Assembly: GCF_934617235.1 (NCBI RefSeq)
Contig: NZ_CAKTTZ010000019.1
Span: forward strand, 1-42,619
Length of the DNA stretch: 42,619 nt
From: an uncultured Ellagibacter sp.
GTDB taxonomy: Bacteria > Actinomycetota > Coriobacteriia > Coriobacteriales > Eggerthellaceae
Direction: 5' to 3'
Under the pieces are notes generated by a model that saw nothing but the letters and a program-made list of their open reading frames with translations, did not search any database and had not been told where the DNA came from. A program made the position numbers and the translations under genes. Shown here piece after piece: positions 1 through 7,816 of the stretch. How positions within the stretch are numbered: the first letter of the stretch is position 1; every line of letters begins with the position of its first letter.

Positions 1-76
1 GGTCGGGATGACAGGATTCGAACCTGCGACATCCTGCTCCCAAAGCAGGCGCGCTACCAAACTGCGCCACATCCCG
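1..76 (-). tRNA. tRNA-Pro (anticodon TGG), 3' CCA cut by window edge
   Basis: Read on the minus strand the 7-bp acceptor stem is CGGGATG/CATCCCG, followed by the D arm, an anticodon stem CCTGC/GCAGG with loop TTTGGGA (anticodon TGG, proline) and a T arm containing GGTTCGAATCC. The discriminator is A at position 3, followed by CC at positions 2-1, so an encoded CCA probably continues outside the window. No variable-arm oddity is seen. Confidence 0.95.
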
Positions 77-95
77 ACGCTACACAGCGGCATCG

Positions 96-101
96 ATTAT
101 A
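96..101 (-). promoter_or_regulatory. -10 box of the tRNA-Pro promoter
   Basis: A perfect TATAAT lies on the minus strand 20 bases upstream of the tRNA-Pro 5' end. I do not see a convincing -35 hexamer at 16-18 bases further upstream, so only the -10 element is called. Confidence 0.5.
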
Positions 102-147
102 GCAGAAGAATCGAAATCCGCCGGAAAGACTTTCTTGAGCGATCAAC

Positions 148-290
148 TCTTACCCCCTGCCCTTTCCTTCCGCGACCGCCCTCCCCCGTGGCCCCACCTC
201 CCCGCCTCGACCGACCTTCCCTTTCGGCCCCCTTGCCCTCCTCCACCGCGCTGGCCCTTCCCTGCTGCGCCCGACATACGAGCATCGTTT
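148..290. other. strand-asymmetric pyrimidine-rich intergenic tract
   Basis: The plus strand between tRNA-Pro and the surface protein gene is almost all C and T, with repeated short blocks such as CCCTCC, CCTTCC and CCCCC; the minus strand is correspondingly G-rich. The open frames across it have low-complexity Pro/Arg/Gly translations and no ribosome binding site, so I read it as non-coding. A similar tract closes the window at 42415-42540. Confidence 0.5.
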
Positions 291-392
291 CCTAACAAAA
301 TATGCACGCCCAATGCCACTTTCGACCCGATTCACCAAGGTCATTGCAACCATTCGCAAATACGCACCACACTTTTTCACGTTAAATACCAT

Positions 393-421
393 TTGACGGG
401 TTATACTAAGCACACTGTTAG
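393..421 (+). promoter_or_regulatory. candidate promoter of the VWA surface protein gene
   Basis: TTGACG (393-398) is a good -35 but its 17-base-spaced partner TGTTAG (416-421) is weak. A better -10, TATACT, lies at 402-407 but has no clear -35. Either would give a 5' leader of roughly 85-100 bases. An ACTAA/TTAGT inverted repeat overlaps the element. Confidence 0.35.
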
Positions 422-449
422 TAATTGCACTCAGCAACTTTCCAGCGGA

Positions 450-487
450 ATGAGATTGCGAGCACTTTCTGGCAAGCGCATTCTCAT
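450..487 (+). other. 5' leader hairpin of the VWA surface protein gene
   Basis: The arms ATGAGATTGCG (450-460) and CGCATTCTCAT (477-487) are inverted repeats with one mismatch and a 16-base loop. The structure ends about 10 bases before the purine-rich ribosome binding site, so it could affect translation or mRNA stability. No T-run follows, so it is not a terminator. Confidence 0.45.
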
Positions 488-511
488 CAGGAGAAAAGGG
501 GGACGGACACC

Positions 512-2216
512 ATGAGATATCCAAGAAAGCTACTAGAGGGGCTCAAACGCACCGTGGCAGTTTGCGCTGTCGCAGCATTGACGTTTGGGGTATCGGTGAA
601 TACCCCCCCCCCAAGCCACTGCTGACGAGGTAGTTGGGGCAACGGATCAATCCGCAGCGCTAACGCAGAACGTCAAGACCGCGACAGCGCTCGACGAAAA
701 CCTCGAAACCAAGGTCACCCTCTCGTTCCCAGGTCAGCGCGAGGCAGAGCCCGCCGACGTCGTGTTCGTGCTGGACAAATCCGGCGCTTCCGCGCAGACG
801 GACATCTTCAAGCAGGCCAAGGCATTCCTTGAAGAAATCAACCAGAAGGCCAATGCCGACGGCCTCAACATCAAAGTCGGTGTCGTACTCTTCAATAAGA
901 TGGGCAACGTGCAGCTGCCGCTGACTGACGTGGCAACGGGCTACGACGACATCCTGAACGCGATGAACTCGAGCGTGCGTTCGGGCACCAACATGCACGC
1001 CGGTCTTCTTGCCGCCAAGAGCATTCTCGACGCGGACACCGCCGTTAAGGCCGAGAACAAGCACGTGATTCTCATCAGCGACGGCGCGACCTACCTCTAC
1101 TGCAAGGACGGCGACTTCACCAAACCGTACACCAGGTCGTTTGGCAGCGTTGAGGGCGGCAGAAACATGATGGGCGGCATCTGGGAGTGGCAGTCCCGTG
1201 AGTACCACACCGACAACGCCTGGAAGAAGTTCTCCGACGGCTCGAATTTCATCTTCTCGCAGGCCATGACCAGCCCCGAGAAGCTCGCCGAGTACCTCGC
1301 CTACTATCGCGATCAGTACGAGAGCTCCGACAAGAACTGGGCCCAGTACGACTACGAGTACACCGTTTTAGCAGCCAATACCGGCACCACGAACCCCATT
1401 CCCGTTGACGTGACCGCGCCGTGCAACATCGACGTCGCATTCTGGAGCACGGATGACACTTTCCAGTCGATGGTCAATGCCGGCTACGACATGAACGTCT
1501 ATTACAAGAACGCCGCCGACTTTGATGGCCAGGTCTTCCTGAAGTACCTCGTCAGAAACTCCAATAACGGCGAGCTCAACACCGATTTTGACAAGCTCAA
1601 AGCAAAGCTTGTGGACAAGATCGCCGCAGGTTCGACGGTCGAGGACACCATCGGCGCCAACTTCGACTTCGTCAACGACCCCGCCAAGATCAGCCTCACC
1701 GCCAATGGCGAAAAGCTCGCTCCCGTGAAGATTGACACCACGACCTACGGCTTCGGCAAGAAGAGCGACGGCACGTATCGCTTCACCCTGAAGTACCAGG
1801 CTGGGGAAAACGAGAAGCTCACGCTCACGCTGAACGAGGCTGCCGCTCCGAGCAGGCCCGTCGTGTTGGAATACAGCGAGCTTCTGGTGAATAAGCCCAC
1901 CGAGCCCGGCACCCACACGCTTAAGGTTAACGAGAGCGCGGTGCTCCACCCGATCGACGGCAATGGCGTGGCTGGCAAGGCCTACGAGTTCCCTGTTCCC
2001 ACCGTCGACTATACGGTTGCCAAGCCCGATCCGGCCCCGCAACCCGGCGCTACCGACAAGCCTTCCGACAGCGGAACGACCGCCGACAAGCCGGGTGCAA
2101 AGAGCACTCTAGCGAAGACCGGCGATGAGGCATTTGTAATGGGCATGGTATGCCTGCTCGCTGCCGGCGCAAGCGCCTGCGTGATTGCCACCGCCCTGAA
2201 GCGCCGTCGCGATTAA
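512..2216 (+). CDS. sortase-anchored VWA-domain surface protein, phase-variable, out of frame here
   Basis: The ATG at 512 has a purine-rich ribosome binding site (AAGGGGGAC) and encodes a Sec signal peptide (n-region MRYPRKLLEGLKR, hydrophobic core TVAVCAVAALTFGVSV). In the present sequence this frame stops at 623-625 after 37 codons. The mature protein continues in another frame: with one C fewer in the tract at 603-612 the c-region becomes NTPPQATA followed by DEVVG, a good AxA signal-peptidase site, and the product is 567 residues. Mature features: VWA domain (VVFVLDKSGAS; SGTN; LISDG) starting near residue 85, in which the last Ser of the DxSxS metal site is Ala; a middle region resembling a beta-sandwich; a Pro/Thr/Ser-rich wall linker; and a C-terminal LAKTGD sortase motif, hydrophobic segment and KRRRD tail. 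The internal ATG at 762 lies inside the VWA strand and would remove the signal peptide, so it is not a credible start. Function probably adhesion; ligand unknown. A sequencing error in the C run is the alternative. Confidence 0.85.
603..612 (+). repeat. poly-C(10) tract, putative phase-variation switch
   Basis: Ten consecutive C fall between the hydrophobic core of the signal peptide and its cleavage site. Frame arithmetic: start frame (512) and mature-protein frame join if the tract has 9 or 12 C, but not with 10. No other C or G run of this length exists in the window except the one in the second surface gene. Confidence 0.85.
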
Positions 2217-2298
2217 GGGGCGTTCGAGCGGACAGCCGTTTGCCCGCGAAACGTTCGCTGCAGCAGGAAATACCGAAAGCGAGCACTGAGAGTTGACC

Positions 2299-2339
2299 TC
2301 GAGGCGAAGTTGTACACGCGACTTCGCCTCGATTGTTTT
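2299..2339 (+). terminator. Rho-independent terminator after the VWA gene
   Basis: Perfect 12-bp stem TCGAGGCGAAGT/ACTTCGCCTCGA (2299-2310 with 2321-2332), 10-base loop, followed by TTGTTTT. It lies 80 bases after the stop codon. Confidence 0.85.
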
Positions 2340-2562
2340 GCCCCCGAGAATGCGTGCCTATTGGGGCATTTCGATGCCGGAAGTCATAAGTAGTCGAGAC
2401 GAGCCGACCAGCGTCGTCGACAGTCACGAAGGATGCGAAGTGGCTGTTTAAATCGAATTCATAGGCTTCAATGTGTATTAAATGCCACCAGCTAGAGCAC
2501 GATACGATTTCGAACTGACGAAAGCGAACTTCAGAGCTTTCATTTCATAAGAAGGCGAGAAT

Positions 2563-2685
2563 ATGAAGAACACGGGCAAGTATATGAGCGACAAAGAAGT
2601 ACATGAGCTGATGATGCGCAAAGTAGCTTTCGAAGCAAAAATCCAAAAGCTGAAAACTCAAGAGAAGAAAGCTGCGAAGAAATAG
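2563..2685 (+). CDS. small basic protein, 40 aa, unknown function
   Basis: ATG at 2563 is preceded by AAGAAGGCGAGAAT, a plausible ribosome binding site. The 40-residue product begins MKNTGKYMSDKEVHELMMRK and ends in a Lys-rich stretch (QEKKAAKK); it is predicted mainly alpha-helical and has no hydrophobic segment. It stands alone in an AT-richer intergenic region between the VWA terminator and tRNA-Gly. The codon content (many Lys AAG/AAA and Met) differs from the GC-rich neighbours. I do not recognise a family; it could be an unannotated small protein or a chance ORF. Confidence 0.45.
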   Translation: MKNTGKYMSDKEVHELMMRKVAFEAKIQKLKTQEKKAAKK

Positions 2686-3433
2686 TTTGTTTCTTTCATT
2701 TTATGCAGATCGACCAAGCCGTCCTTCGGGGCTGCTTTTTATGTTCGATTCGAAGTGGTCGCATGTGGCTAGCCAAGCCGCCAAACATCGAATCCGACGG
2801 TTCTGAGTTGCCAAGCGGGACGATCGACGCAGGGCATCGAGCTCACCCGCCCCAACGCGACTGAGCCGATATCCCCCTAGCGTGGCTTTTTCAGGGATGC
2901 AGAACACTTACCAGAGAAGAGCTTTTGCTCGCCTGTGATTTTCGTCGAGCGCTGCCACGGTCTTGGCGTTTTGCGTTTGAGCTTATTACCGATAACGACT
3001 CGGCGCCGCTAGGCGCCCGAGTTGGCTCCCACGCCCTCATCGCTCCGATTCACCAAGTCGAATCGGAGTTTCTGTACGAGAATGACGTTTTGTTGCGAAG
3101 GAATTGCGTACGACTCCACAAATCGCGTAATATTGTGGATTATTTTGCTTCAATTGCGACATTTTTGGGACAGATAAGGCGAATTAACGGACAACTTCAC
3201 CATTCCTTCATAACATTTCGTCAATCTCGTACAGAAAGATTGCCCCCTATCATGAGTGTCCGAAAGAACGATGCAGGCCAGATCGTTGATCACTCTACGC
3301 TAATAAGACGTGGCTGTAACGAGCACGAGGCGCCCGGTCACAATGGATAGATTGTATTCACTCAGATTTGGAGCGGGTTGGGTCCCGCATCGGGTCCCGC
3401 TATATATCCCGTGCTTGATCCCCGCTTGGTCCT
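2686..3433. other. intergenic region without a convincing gene
   Basis: About 750 bases, AT-richer than its surroundings. A TTG-initiated frame (2925-3350) and a minus-strand frame (2701-2907) are open, but neither has a ribosome binding site, a recognisable domain or the codon use of the neighbours. I see no repeat or RNA structure that I can name. Confidence 0.4.
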
Positions 3434-3468
3434 AAAACAAAAGGCCAGAAGCTTAGAGCCTCTGGCCT
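3434..3468 (-). terminator. terminator of tRNA-Gly
   Basis: On the minus strand an 8-bp stem AGGCCAGA/TCTGGCCT (3461-3468 with 3442-3449) is followed by TTTGTTTT, immediately downstream of the tRNA. Confidence 0.85.
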
Positions 3469-3477
3469 GGTGTTTCA

Positions 3478-3551
3478 TGGAGCGGGTGACGGGAATCGAA
3501 CCCGCGTTATCAGCTTGGAAGGCTGAAGTTCTACCATTGAACCACACCCGC
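3478..3551 (-). tRNA. tRNA-Gly (anticodon TCC)
   Basis: Acceptor stem GCGGGTG/CACCCGC, anticodon stem TCAGC/GCTGA with loop CTTCCAA (anticodon TCC), T arm with GGTTCGATTCC, discriminator T as is usual for tRNA-Gly, and an encoded CCA at 3480-3478. Confidence 0.96.
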
Positions 3552-3568
3552 AATTTACAGCGTTAGCT

Positions 3569-3598
3569 ATTGTACCGCAAGTTTCCTCATCGTGGCAA
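3569..3598 (-). promoter_or_regulatory. promoter of tRNA-Gly
   Basis: Minus-strand -35 TTGCCA (3598-3593), 18-base spacer and -10 TACAAT (3574-3569), 17 bases before the tRNA 5' end. The same -35 hexamer occurs at the tRNA-Glu promoter. Confidence 0.7.
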
Positions 3599-3776
3599 AA
3601 CTTTTCATGAAGTTCCAATTAGCCACAGAGAAGGCCATCGTGAAGGAGGCTCTTCCCCTTGCGCAACCGGATCAACTATCAGGTCGAGCACGCCAGCCCG
3701 GCAACCCGAGCTGGCTGCACCCGAAATCGACAGCCAGTACTGGTTGCCCCTCATCCATCAGATCGGCTGTGCTCCC

Positions 3777-4514
3777 CTACTCTTGGGCGATGCGCATGAT
3801 GCTCAGGATACGAAGCACATCATCGTCGCAGCAGGGCAGATCCAAGCCGTGCTCGGCCTTCTTCGCCATCACCGTCTCCGGGGCAACCGCGTTCTCCACC
3901 CAGGTCACACCTTGAACAATCTCCCCCGACGCAGCTAAGTTGTAATTGTCGACCGCCTCGCGCAGAAGCAAGTCCGGCCGCAAGCTGCCCGTTGGCTTCG
4001 CCTCCAGCTTGAAGGTGGCCACCGCACCCTTAAGCTCGAAATTCCCCACGAGGAACTCGGCGGGATGCAGTACCTTCTCCTTCTTCTTGCGCACAACGTG
4101 AATCTCGTCAGGCAGCGGCAACACCGCCGGAGTGCACGACAGGAGCGCGCGGTACGTGCTTACAGGGAAGGCGACCGAAGCAGCAGCAGCCTTGGGCTCG
4201 ATGTAGCGGCAATCCTTCACCATGAGGTCGGCAACGCTCGCGTCCTGGAGGGCGGAAAGCGCCTTATCTGCGGAAACGTAGTGCGTCAGGCGGACGTCGG
4301 CGATCTCGTGCGTCCCTCCGACACCGACGGGCAGCGCCGCGCCGAAGGCGATGAGCATATGGGGCGAGAAGCCCTGGCTCACCGCGTAGGGCAGGCCCGC
4401 ACGGCGCACGGTGCGCTCGAGCGCGCGGGCAACTTCCAAATGCGACAGCATCGCAAGGCGCCCCTGCTTGGCAAACGTCAAGCGAAGGCGAAATACCTGC
4501 TGAGGCTCGCTCAT
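3777..4514 (-). CDS. DUF2344 (TIGR03936-like) radical-SAM-linked protein
   Basis: 245 residues from the ATG at 4514, which overlaps the upstream stop as ATGA and is preceded by GGAGGTGCGCG; an upstream in-frame start in the ORF lies inside the preceding gene. The sequence (FRLRLTFAKQGRLAMLSHLEVARALERTVRRAGLPYAVSQGFSPH…) is typical of the DUF2344 family, which is found fused to or beside TIGR03960-type radical SAM proteins. The role of the pair is not firmly known; an RNA or protein modification has been suggested by genomic association only. It is the last gene of the mre operon. No clear terminator is seen in the 180 bases between it and the tRNA-Gly promoter. Confidence 0.85.
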   Translation of the reverse strand: MSEPQQVFRLRLTFAKQGRLAMLSHLEVARALERTVRRAGLPYAVSQGFSPHMLIAFGAALPVGVGGTHEIADVRLTHYVSADKALSALQDASVADLMVKDCRYIEPKAAAASVAFPVSTYRALLSCTPAVLPLPDEIHVVRKKKEKVLHPAEFLVGNFELKGAVATFKLEAKPTGSLRPDLLLREAVDNYNLAASGEIVQGVTWVENAVAPETVMAKKAEHGLDLPCCDDDVLRILSIMRIAQE

Positions 4515-6622
4515 CGCGCACCTCCTTCGGACGCAGAAAGCGACCACTCGGCACTCGCCGCCTCCGCGGAACTTTCTTCACCCAACACCTTGGCCGCCTC
4601 GGCAGCCTCCGACGTCGCAGCCGTCGCGGACTCCTCAGCCGCAGCCGGCGCGGCTTCTCCTGACGTCCCGCTCGCTGTCACCTCGCCCAGCGCCGCAGCC
4701 TCACTCGGCGTCACATCTGCCGCGGCCTCTCCGGCTGCAGCAACAGGCGCACTCGGCATCGCGCGGACACCGGCAAGCATGTTGTCGCAATCGAGCGCCT
4801 GGCACGCGCCGCAACCCGTGCACTTCTCGAAGGTGCAGTCGGGCGTGGTGGTCTCCGCCGTCGCGCGCTTGCGCTCGAGCGCTAGGTAACGCGTGGTCAC
4901 ACCCGTGGAAATGTGCGCCCACGGCATGACGCGCGAGGTATCCCACTGCGCCTGCGCGATTTCCGCAGGATCGATTCCCACGTCAGACGCCGCCCTTCGC
5001 CAGGCATCTTCCAAGAAGAGCTCGGTCCATGCGTCGAAGCGCGCACCGCGACGCCACGCAGCCTCCACCCAGTCGGCCGCCCGACGCCCGCCGCGGCTCA
5101 TGACAGCCTCGACGAAGCTCGTCGCCGGATCGTGCCAGTGGATATCGACCGCCCGATACTTCACGCTGTTGCGCAGCAGGTTCACACGGCGCAGCGCCTC
5201 CTCGGGCGGAATCTGGCCATCCCACTGAAAAGGCGTCTGGGACTTGGGAACGAACAGCGCAACCGACGCGCTCACCCGCACGTTGCCGCGATGCTCGGGC
5301 GGTACAGCAGCCTTCGCCCGATCGTAAGCGCGTTGCACGAGGCTCGCGATCCCCTTGATATCGTCGTCGGTCTCGGTGGGCAGGCCGATCATGAAGTAGA
5401 GCTTGCAGCGGCGCCACCCCGCCTTAAACGCGGCGTCGATAGCCCCGAACAAGTCATCTTCCGTCACGTTCTTGTTGATCACGTCGCGCAGGCGCTGCGT
5501 GCCTGCCTCAGGCGCGAAGGTGAGGCCGCCCTTCTTCTGCCCCGCGACAAGCCCCGCCATGTCGACGCCGAACGAGTCGAGGCGCTGGGAAGGCAGCGAT
5601 ATGCGCACGCCCTTGCCGTCGCAGGCGTGATTCAGCTTGGTAAGGATGTCGGCGATCTGCGAATGATCGGTCGAGGAAAGCGAGGTCAGGCTCACCTCGT
5701 CGTAGCCGGTGTCGGCAAGCCCCTCAAGCACCGAGGATACCACGTTGTCGGCGGAGCGCTCGCGCACCGGGCGATACATCATGCCCGCCTGGCAGAAGCG
5801 GCACCCGCGCGCGCACCCGCGCAGGACCTCGACCGAAAGGCGATCGTGCACGCATTCGGTATAGGGAACGATGCACGGCTCCCATCCAGAGCTTTCCGAA
5901 AAGCCCGCGAACAGGCGCTTCTCAATATGCTCGGGAACGCCCGGCTCAAGCGGCTCGACCCATGAGCCCGCGCGCTGCGCCACCTCCTCTTCCCGCACAC
6001 GATAGAGCGAAGGAACGTAGCACCCGGGAAGCGCAGCGAGCGCGCGCAGAATATCCTGGCGCGCCGCACCCGCGCGACGGCACTCGCGCACGCACAGCAA
6101 CGCCTCGGGCAGCGATTCCTCGCCTTCGCCGATGAGCATCGCGTCGAAAAACGGCGCGTAAGGCTCGGGATTGAAGACGCAAGGCCCGCCGCCGAGCACG
6201 ATGGGGTCATCCTGAGCGCGATCGACTGCACGCAGGGGAAGACCCGACAGGTCGAGCACTTCGAGAACATTAGTCGCCGCAAGCTCGTGCGGCAGCGTGA
6301 TGCCGATGGCGTCGAACTCCGAAAGCGGAGCACAGCTTTCGAGCGAGAACATCGGAATGCCCTCGTCGCGCATGAGGTCGATCAGGTCGACCGCAGGCAG
6401 AAAGGCGCGCTCGGCCGCAAGATGCTCGGTCGCGTTCACCGCATTCACGAGGATGCGAACCGCCTGATTCGGTTGCCCGAGCTCGTAGGTGTCCGGGTAA
6501 ACCATGCAGTAGTTGAAGTCCGCGCCTTCCTTGTGCGCGCTTCCCCATTCGTGGTCGAGATAACGCGCCGGTCGCTCGACGCGCGCAAGCAGCGGCTCCA
6601 GCCGCGGCCACAAGTCGATCAT
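4511..6622 (-). CDS. TIGR03960-like radical SAM protein with B12-binding-like N-terminus
   Basis: 703 residues. Start ATG at 6622 follows AGGGGGATAC. The N-terminal part (PDTYELGQPN, LGGGPCVFNPEP) resembles the cobalamin-binding-like domain of this family. The radical SAM motif C-x3-C-x2-C is C270, C274, C277 (GCARGCRFCQ), the ligands of the [4Fe-4S] cluster that cleaves S-adenosylmethionine. Near residues 605-625 there is a Cys cluster (CTFEKCTGCGACQALDC), also a family feature. The last roughly 80 residues are low-complexity Ala/Glu/Ser, probably a linker, because the following DUF2344 gene overlaps by four bases and the two proteins are a single polypeptide in some bacteria. Substrate unknown. 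Confidence 0.88.
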   Translation of the reverse strand: MIDLWPRLEPLLARVERPARYLDHEWGSAHKEGADFNYCMVYPDTYELGQPNQAVRILVNAVNATEHLAAERAFLPAVDLIDLMRDEGIPMFSLESCAPLSEFDAIGITLPHELAATNVLEVLDLSGLPLRAVDRAQDDPIVLGGGPCVFNPEPYAPFFDAMLIGEGEESLPEALLCVRECRRAGAARQDILRALAALPGCYVPSLYRVREEEVAQRAGSWVEPLEPGVPEHIEKRLFAGFSESSGWEPCIVPYTECVHDRLSVEVLRGCARGCRFCQAGMMYRPVRERSADNVVSSVLEGLADTGYDEVSLTSLSSTDHSQIADILTKLNHACDGKGVRISLPSQRLDSFGVDMAGLVAGQKKGGLTFAPEAGTQRLRDVINKNVTEDDLFGAIDAAFKAGWRRCKLYFMIGLPTETDDDIKGIASLVQRAYDRAKAAVPPEHRGNVRVSASVALFVPKSQTPFQWDGQIPPEEALRRVNLLRNSVKYRAVDIHWHDPATSFVEAVMSRGGRRAADWVEAAWRRGARFDAWTELFLEDAWRRAASDVGIDPAEIAQAQWDTSRVMPWAHISTGVTTRYLALERKRATAETTTPDCTFEKCTGCGACQALDCDNMLAGVRAMPSAPVAAAGEAAADVTPSEAAALGEVTASGTSGEAAPAAAEESATAATSEAAEAAKVLGEESSAEAASAEWSLSASEGGAR

Positions 6623-6670
6623 GTATCCCCCTCGATATAGCTTCGATATGCGAAACCGCAGGTGCGGCCC

Positions 6671-7816
6671 TTATTCAGTCTTCTTGAGAACCGACGCGGC
6701 GCCTTGACGGACCGCCGTCTTCACGGTCGAGAGCACACGCGCCCCCGCAGGAGTCGCCGCGACATCGCCCGCAATCTGCGTAGCCTTCGCCGTCGCCGTG
6801 GAAACGACGCCCGCAAGACCTGCGATGTTGCCGCCGCGCTCGAAGTACTCGACGGCCGCAAGGCCCATCGCCTTCGTGCCCGCATAACCCACGCCGGCCT
6901 TCACGGCCCAGCCGATAGCAGGCACCGCGCCCGCGACCTGGCGAGCAACGCTGCGGCACGCAAACCCACCGGCAACGATGGCGGCAAGCTCCTTCACGCG
7001 CGCGGCGCTCATAGGCTCGCCGTATGCGGCAGCGATCTGGAGCAGCATCTTCGCCTGATTGAGCGTCATGAGCGGCATGTCGGCGCCGGGGATGAAAAGC
7101 ACAAGGCCGATGCCTGCGTTCTGAAGCGACGTTGCGCTCACGGCCTCAAGCGAGAGCGGGCGGCGCACGAACGGGAACGACAGCGCGAGGGCGAGGCGCT
7201 TCTCGCGGCATGCCGCCACAACCCATTCGCCCATGCGGCGATCAAGTGCATCGGCCGCGGCGTCATCAATGGGGATCGGGGCATCAGAGTCATCAGGCGA
7301 ACCCGCGGAGCCTGCCGCCGAGCCCGCAGACCCCTTCGCACGTATGCCCGCGAACACGCTAACATGCGCACCCGCGCCTCCCGCGCTCACGCAGGGGGCG
7401 TCGTCTTCCGCCTCATATTCCACAACGCACTCAGGCGAAACCAGATCGCCTTCGGGAATGGGATTGCCGTACGCGCTCGCCATGTCGGCCACAAGGCGCG
7501 GCATCGACGTCACGACCATCACGGGAACACCCGCGGCGCGGATTTCGGCAGCTCGGCGGCCAACCTCCTCGGAGAAGCCAGCGACGATTACCGCCATGTC
7601 GTCGCCTTCATACGGCGAGAAAGCAGGACCCGCGAAATATCCCATAGTCACGCGGGCGTGCGCACCTACACCAACGAAAGCCGAGCGAACATGCGCCGCC
7701 ACATCGCCAGGCGCCGAATCATCGATGAGCACGCTCACAGACACTGGCGTGTTGCGCGCTCTCTCGATGTCGGTCGCCGCCTCGATGACCGCCTTAAGGT
7801 CGATGGGGAGTTTCAT
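6671..7816 (-). CDS. DUF697-domain membrane-associated protein
   Basis: 381 residues starting with MKLPIDLKAVIEA at 7816; this ATG overlaps the rodA stop as ATGA, so translation is likely coupled, and longer in-frame starts would run into rodA. The N-terminal half (residues 1-150) resembles a P-loop-less Rossmann-like region with repeated hydrophobic strands (MAVIVAGF, VPVMVVTS). A Gly/Ser/Ala-rich linker follows at about 175-195. The C-terminal part carries the DUF697 signature (LNQAKMLLQIAAAYG, RQVAGAVPAIGWAVKAGVGYAGT) with amphipathic/hydrophobic helices. DUF697 proteins are often linked to GTPases, but no GTPase motif is present here. Its place between rodA and the radical SAM gene suggests an envelope role, by inference only. 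Confidence 0.75.
   Translation of the reverse strand: MKLPIDLKAVIEAATDIERARNTPVSVSVLIDDSAPGDVAAHVRSAFVGVGAHARVTMGYFAGPAFSPYEGDDMAVIVAGFSEEVGRRAAEIRAAGVPVMVVTSMPRLVADMASAYGNPIPEGDLVSPECVVEYEAEDDAPCVSAGGAGAHVSVFAGIRAKGSAGSAAGSAGSPDDSDAPIPIDDAAADALDRRMGEWVVAACREKRLALALSFPFVRRPLSLEAVSATSLQNAGIGLVLFIPGADMPLMTLNQAKMLLQIAAAYGEPMSAARVKELAAIVAGGFACRSVARQVAGAVPAIGWAVKAGVGYAGTKAMGLAAVEYFERGGNIAGLAGVVSTATAKATQIAGDVAATPAGARVLSTVKTAVRQGAASVLKKTE

Noticed and set aside
8..515. Several frames over the pyrimidine-rich tract next to tRNA-Pro
   Set aside because: Low-complexity Pro/Arg/Gly translations that partly overlap the tRNA; no ribosome binding site.
762..2216. VWA gene starting at ATG 762
   Set aside because: This removes the signal peptide and begins inside the VWA domain; the true start is 512 with the switch tract.
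2701..2907. A 68-codon minus-strand frame
   Set aside because: No ribosome binding site or family resemblance.
2925..3350. A 141-codon frame on the plus strand starting with TTG
   Set aside because: No ribosome binding site, no recognisable domain, composition unlike the neighbours; probably chance in an AT-richer region.
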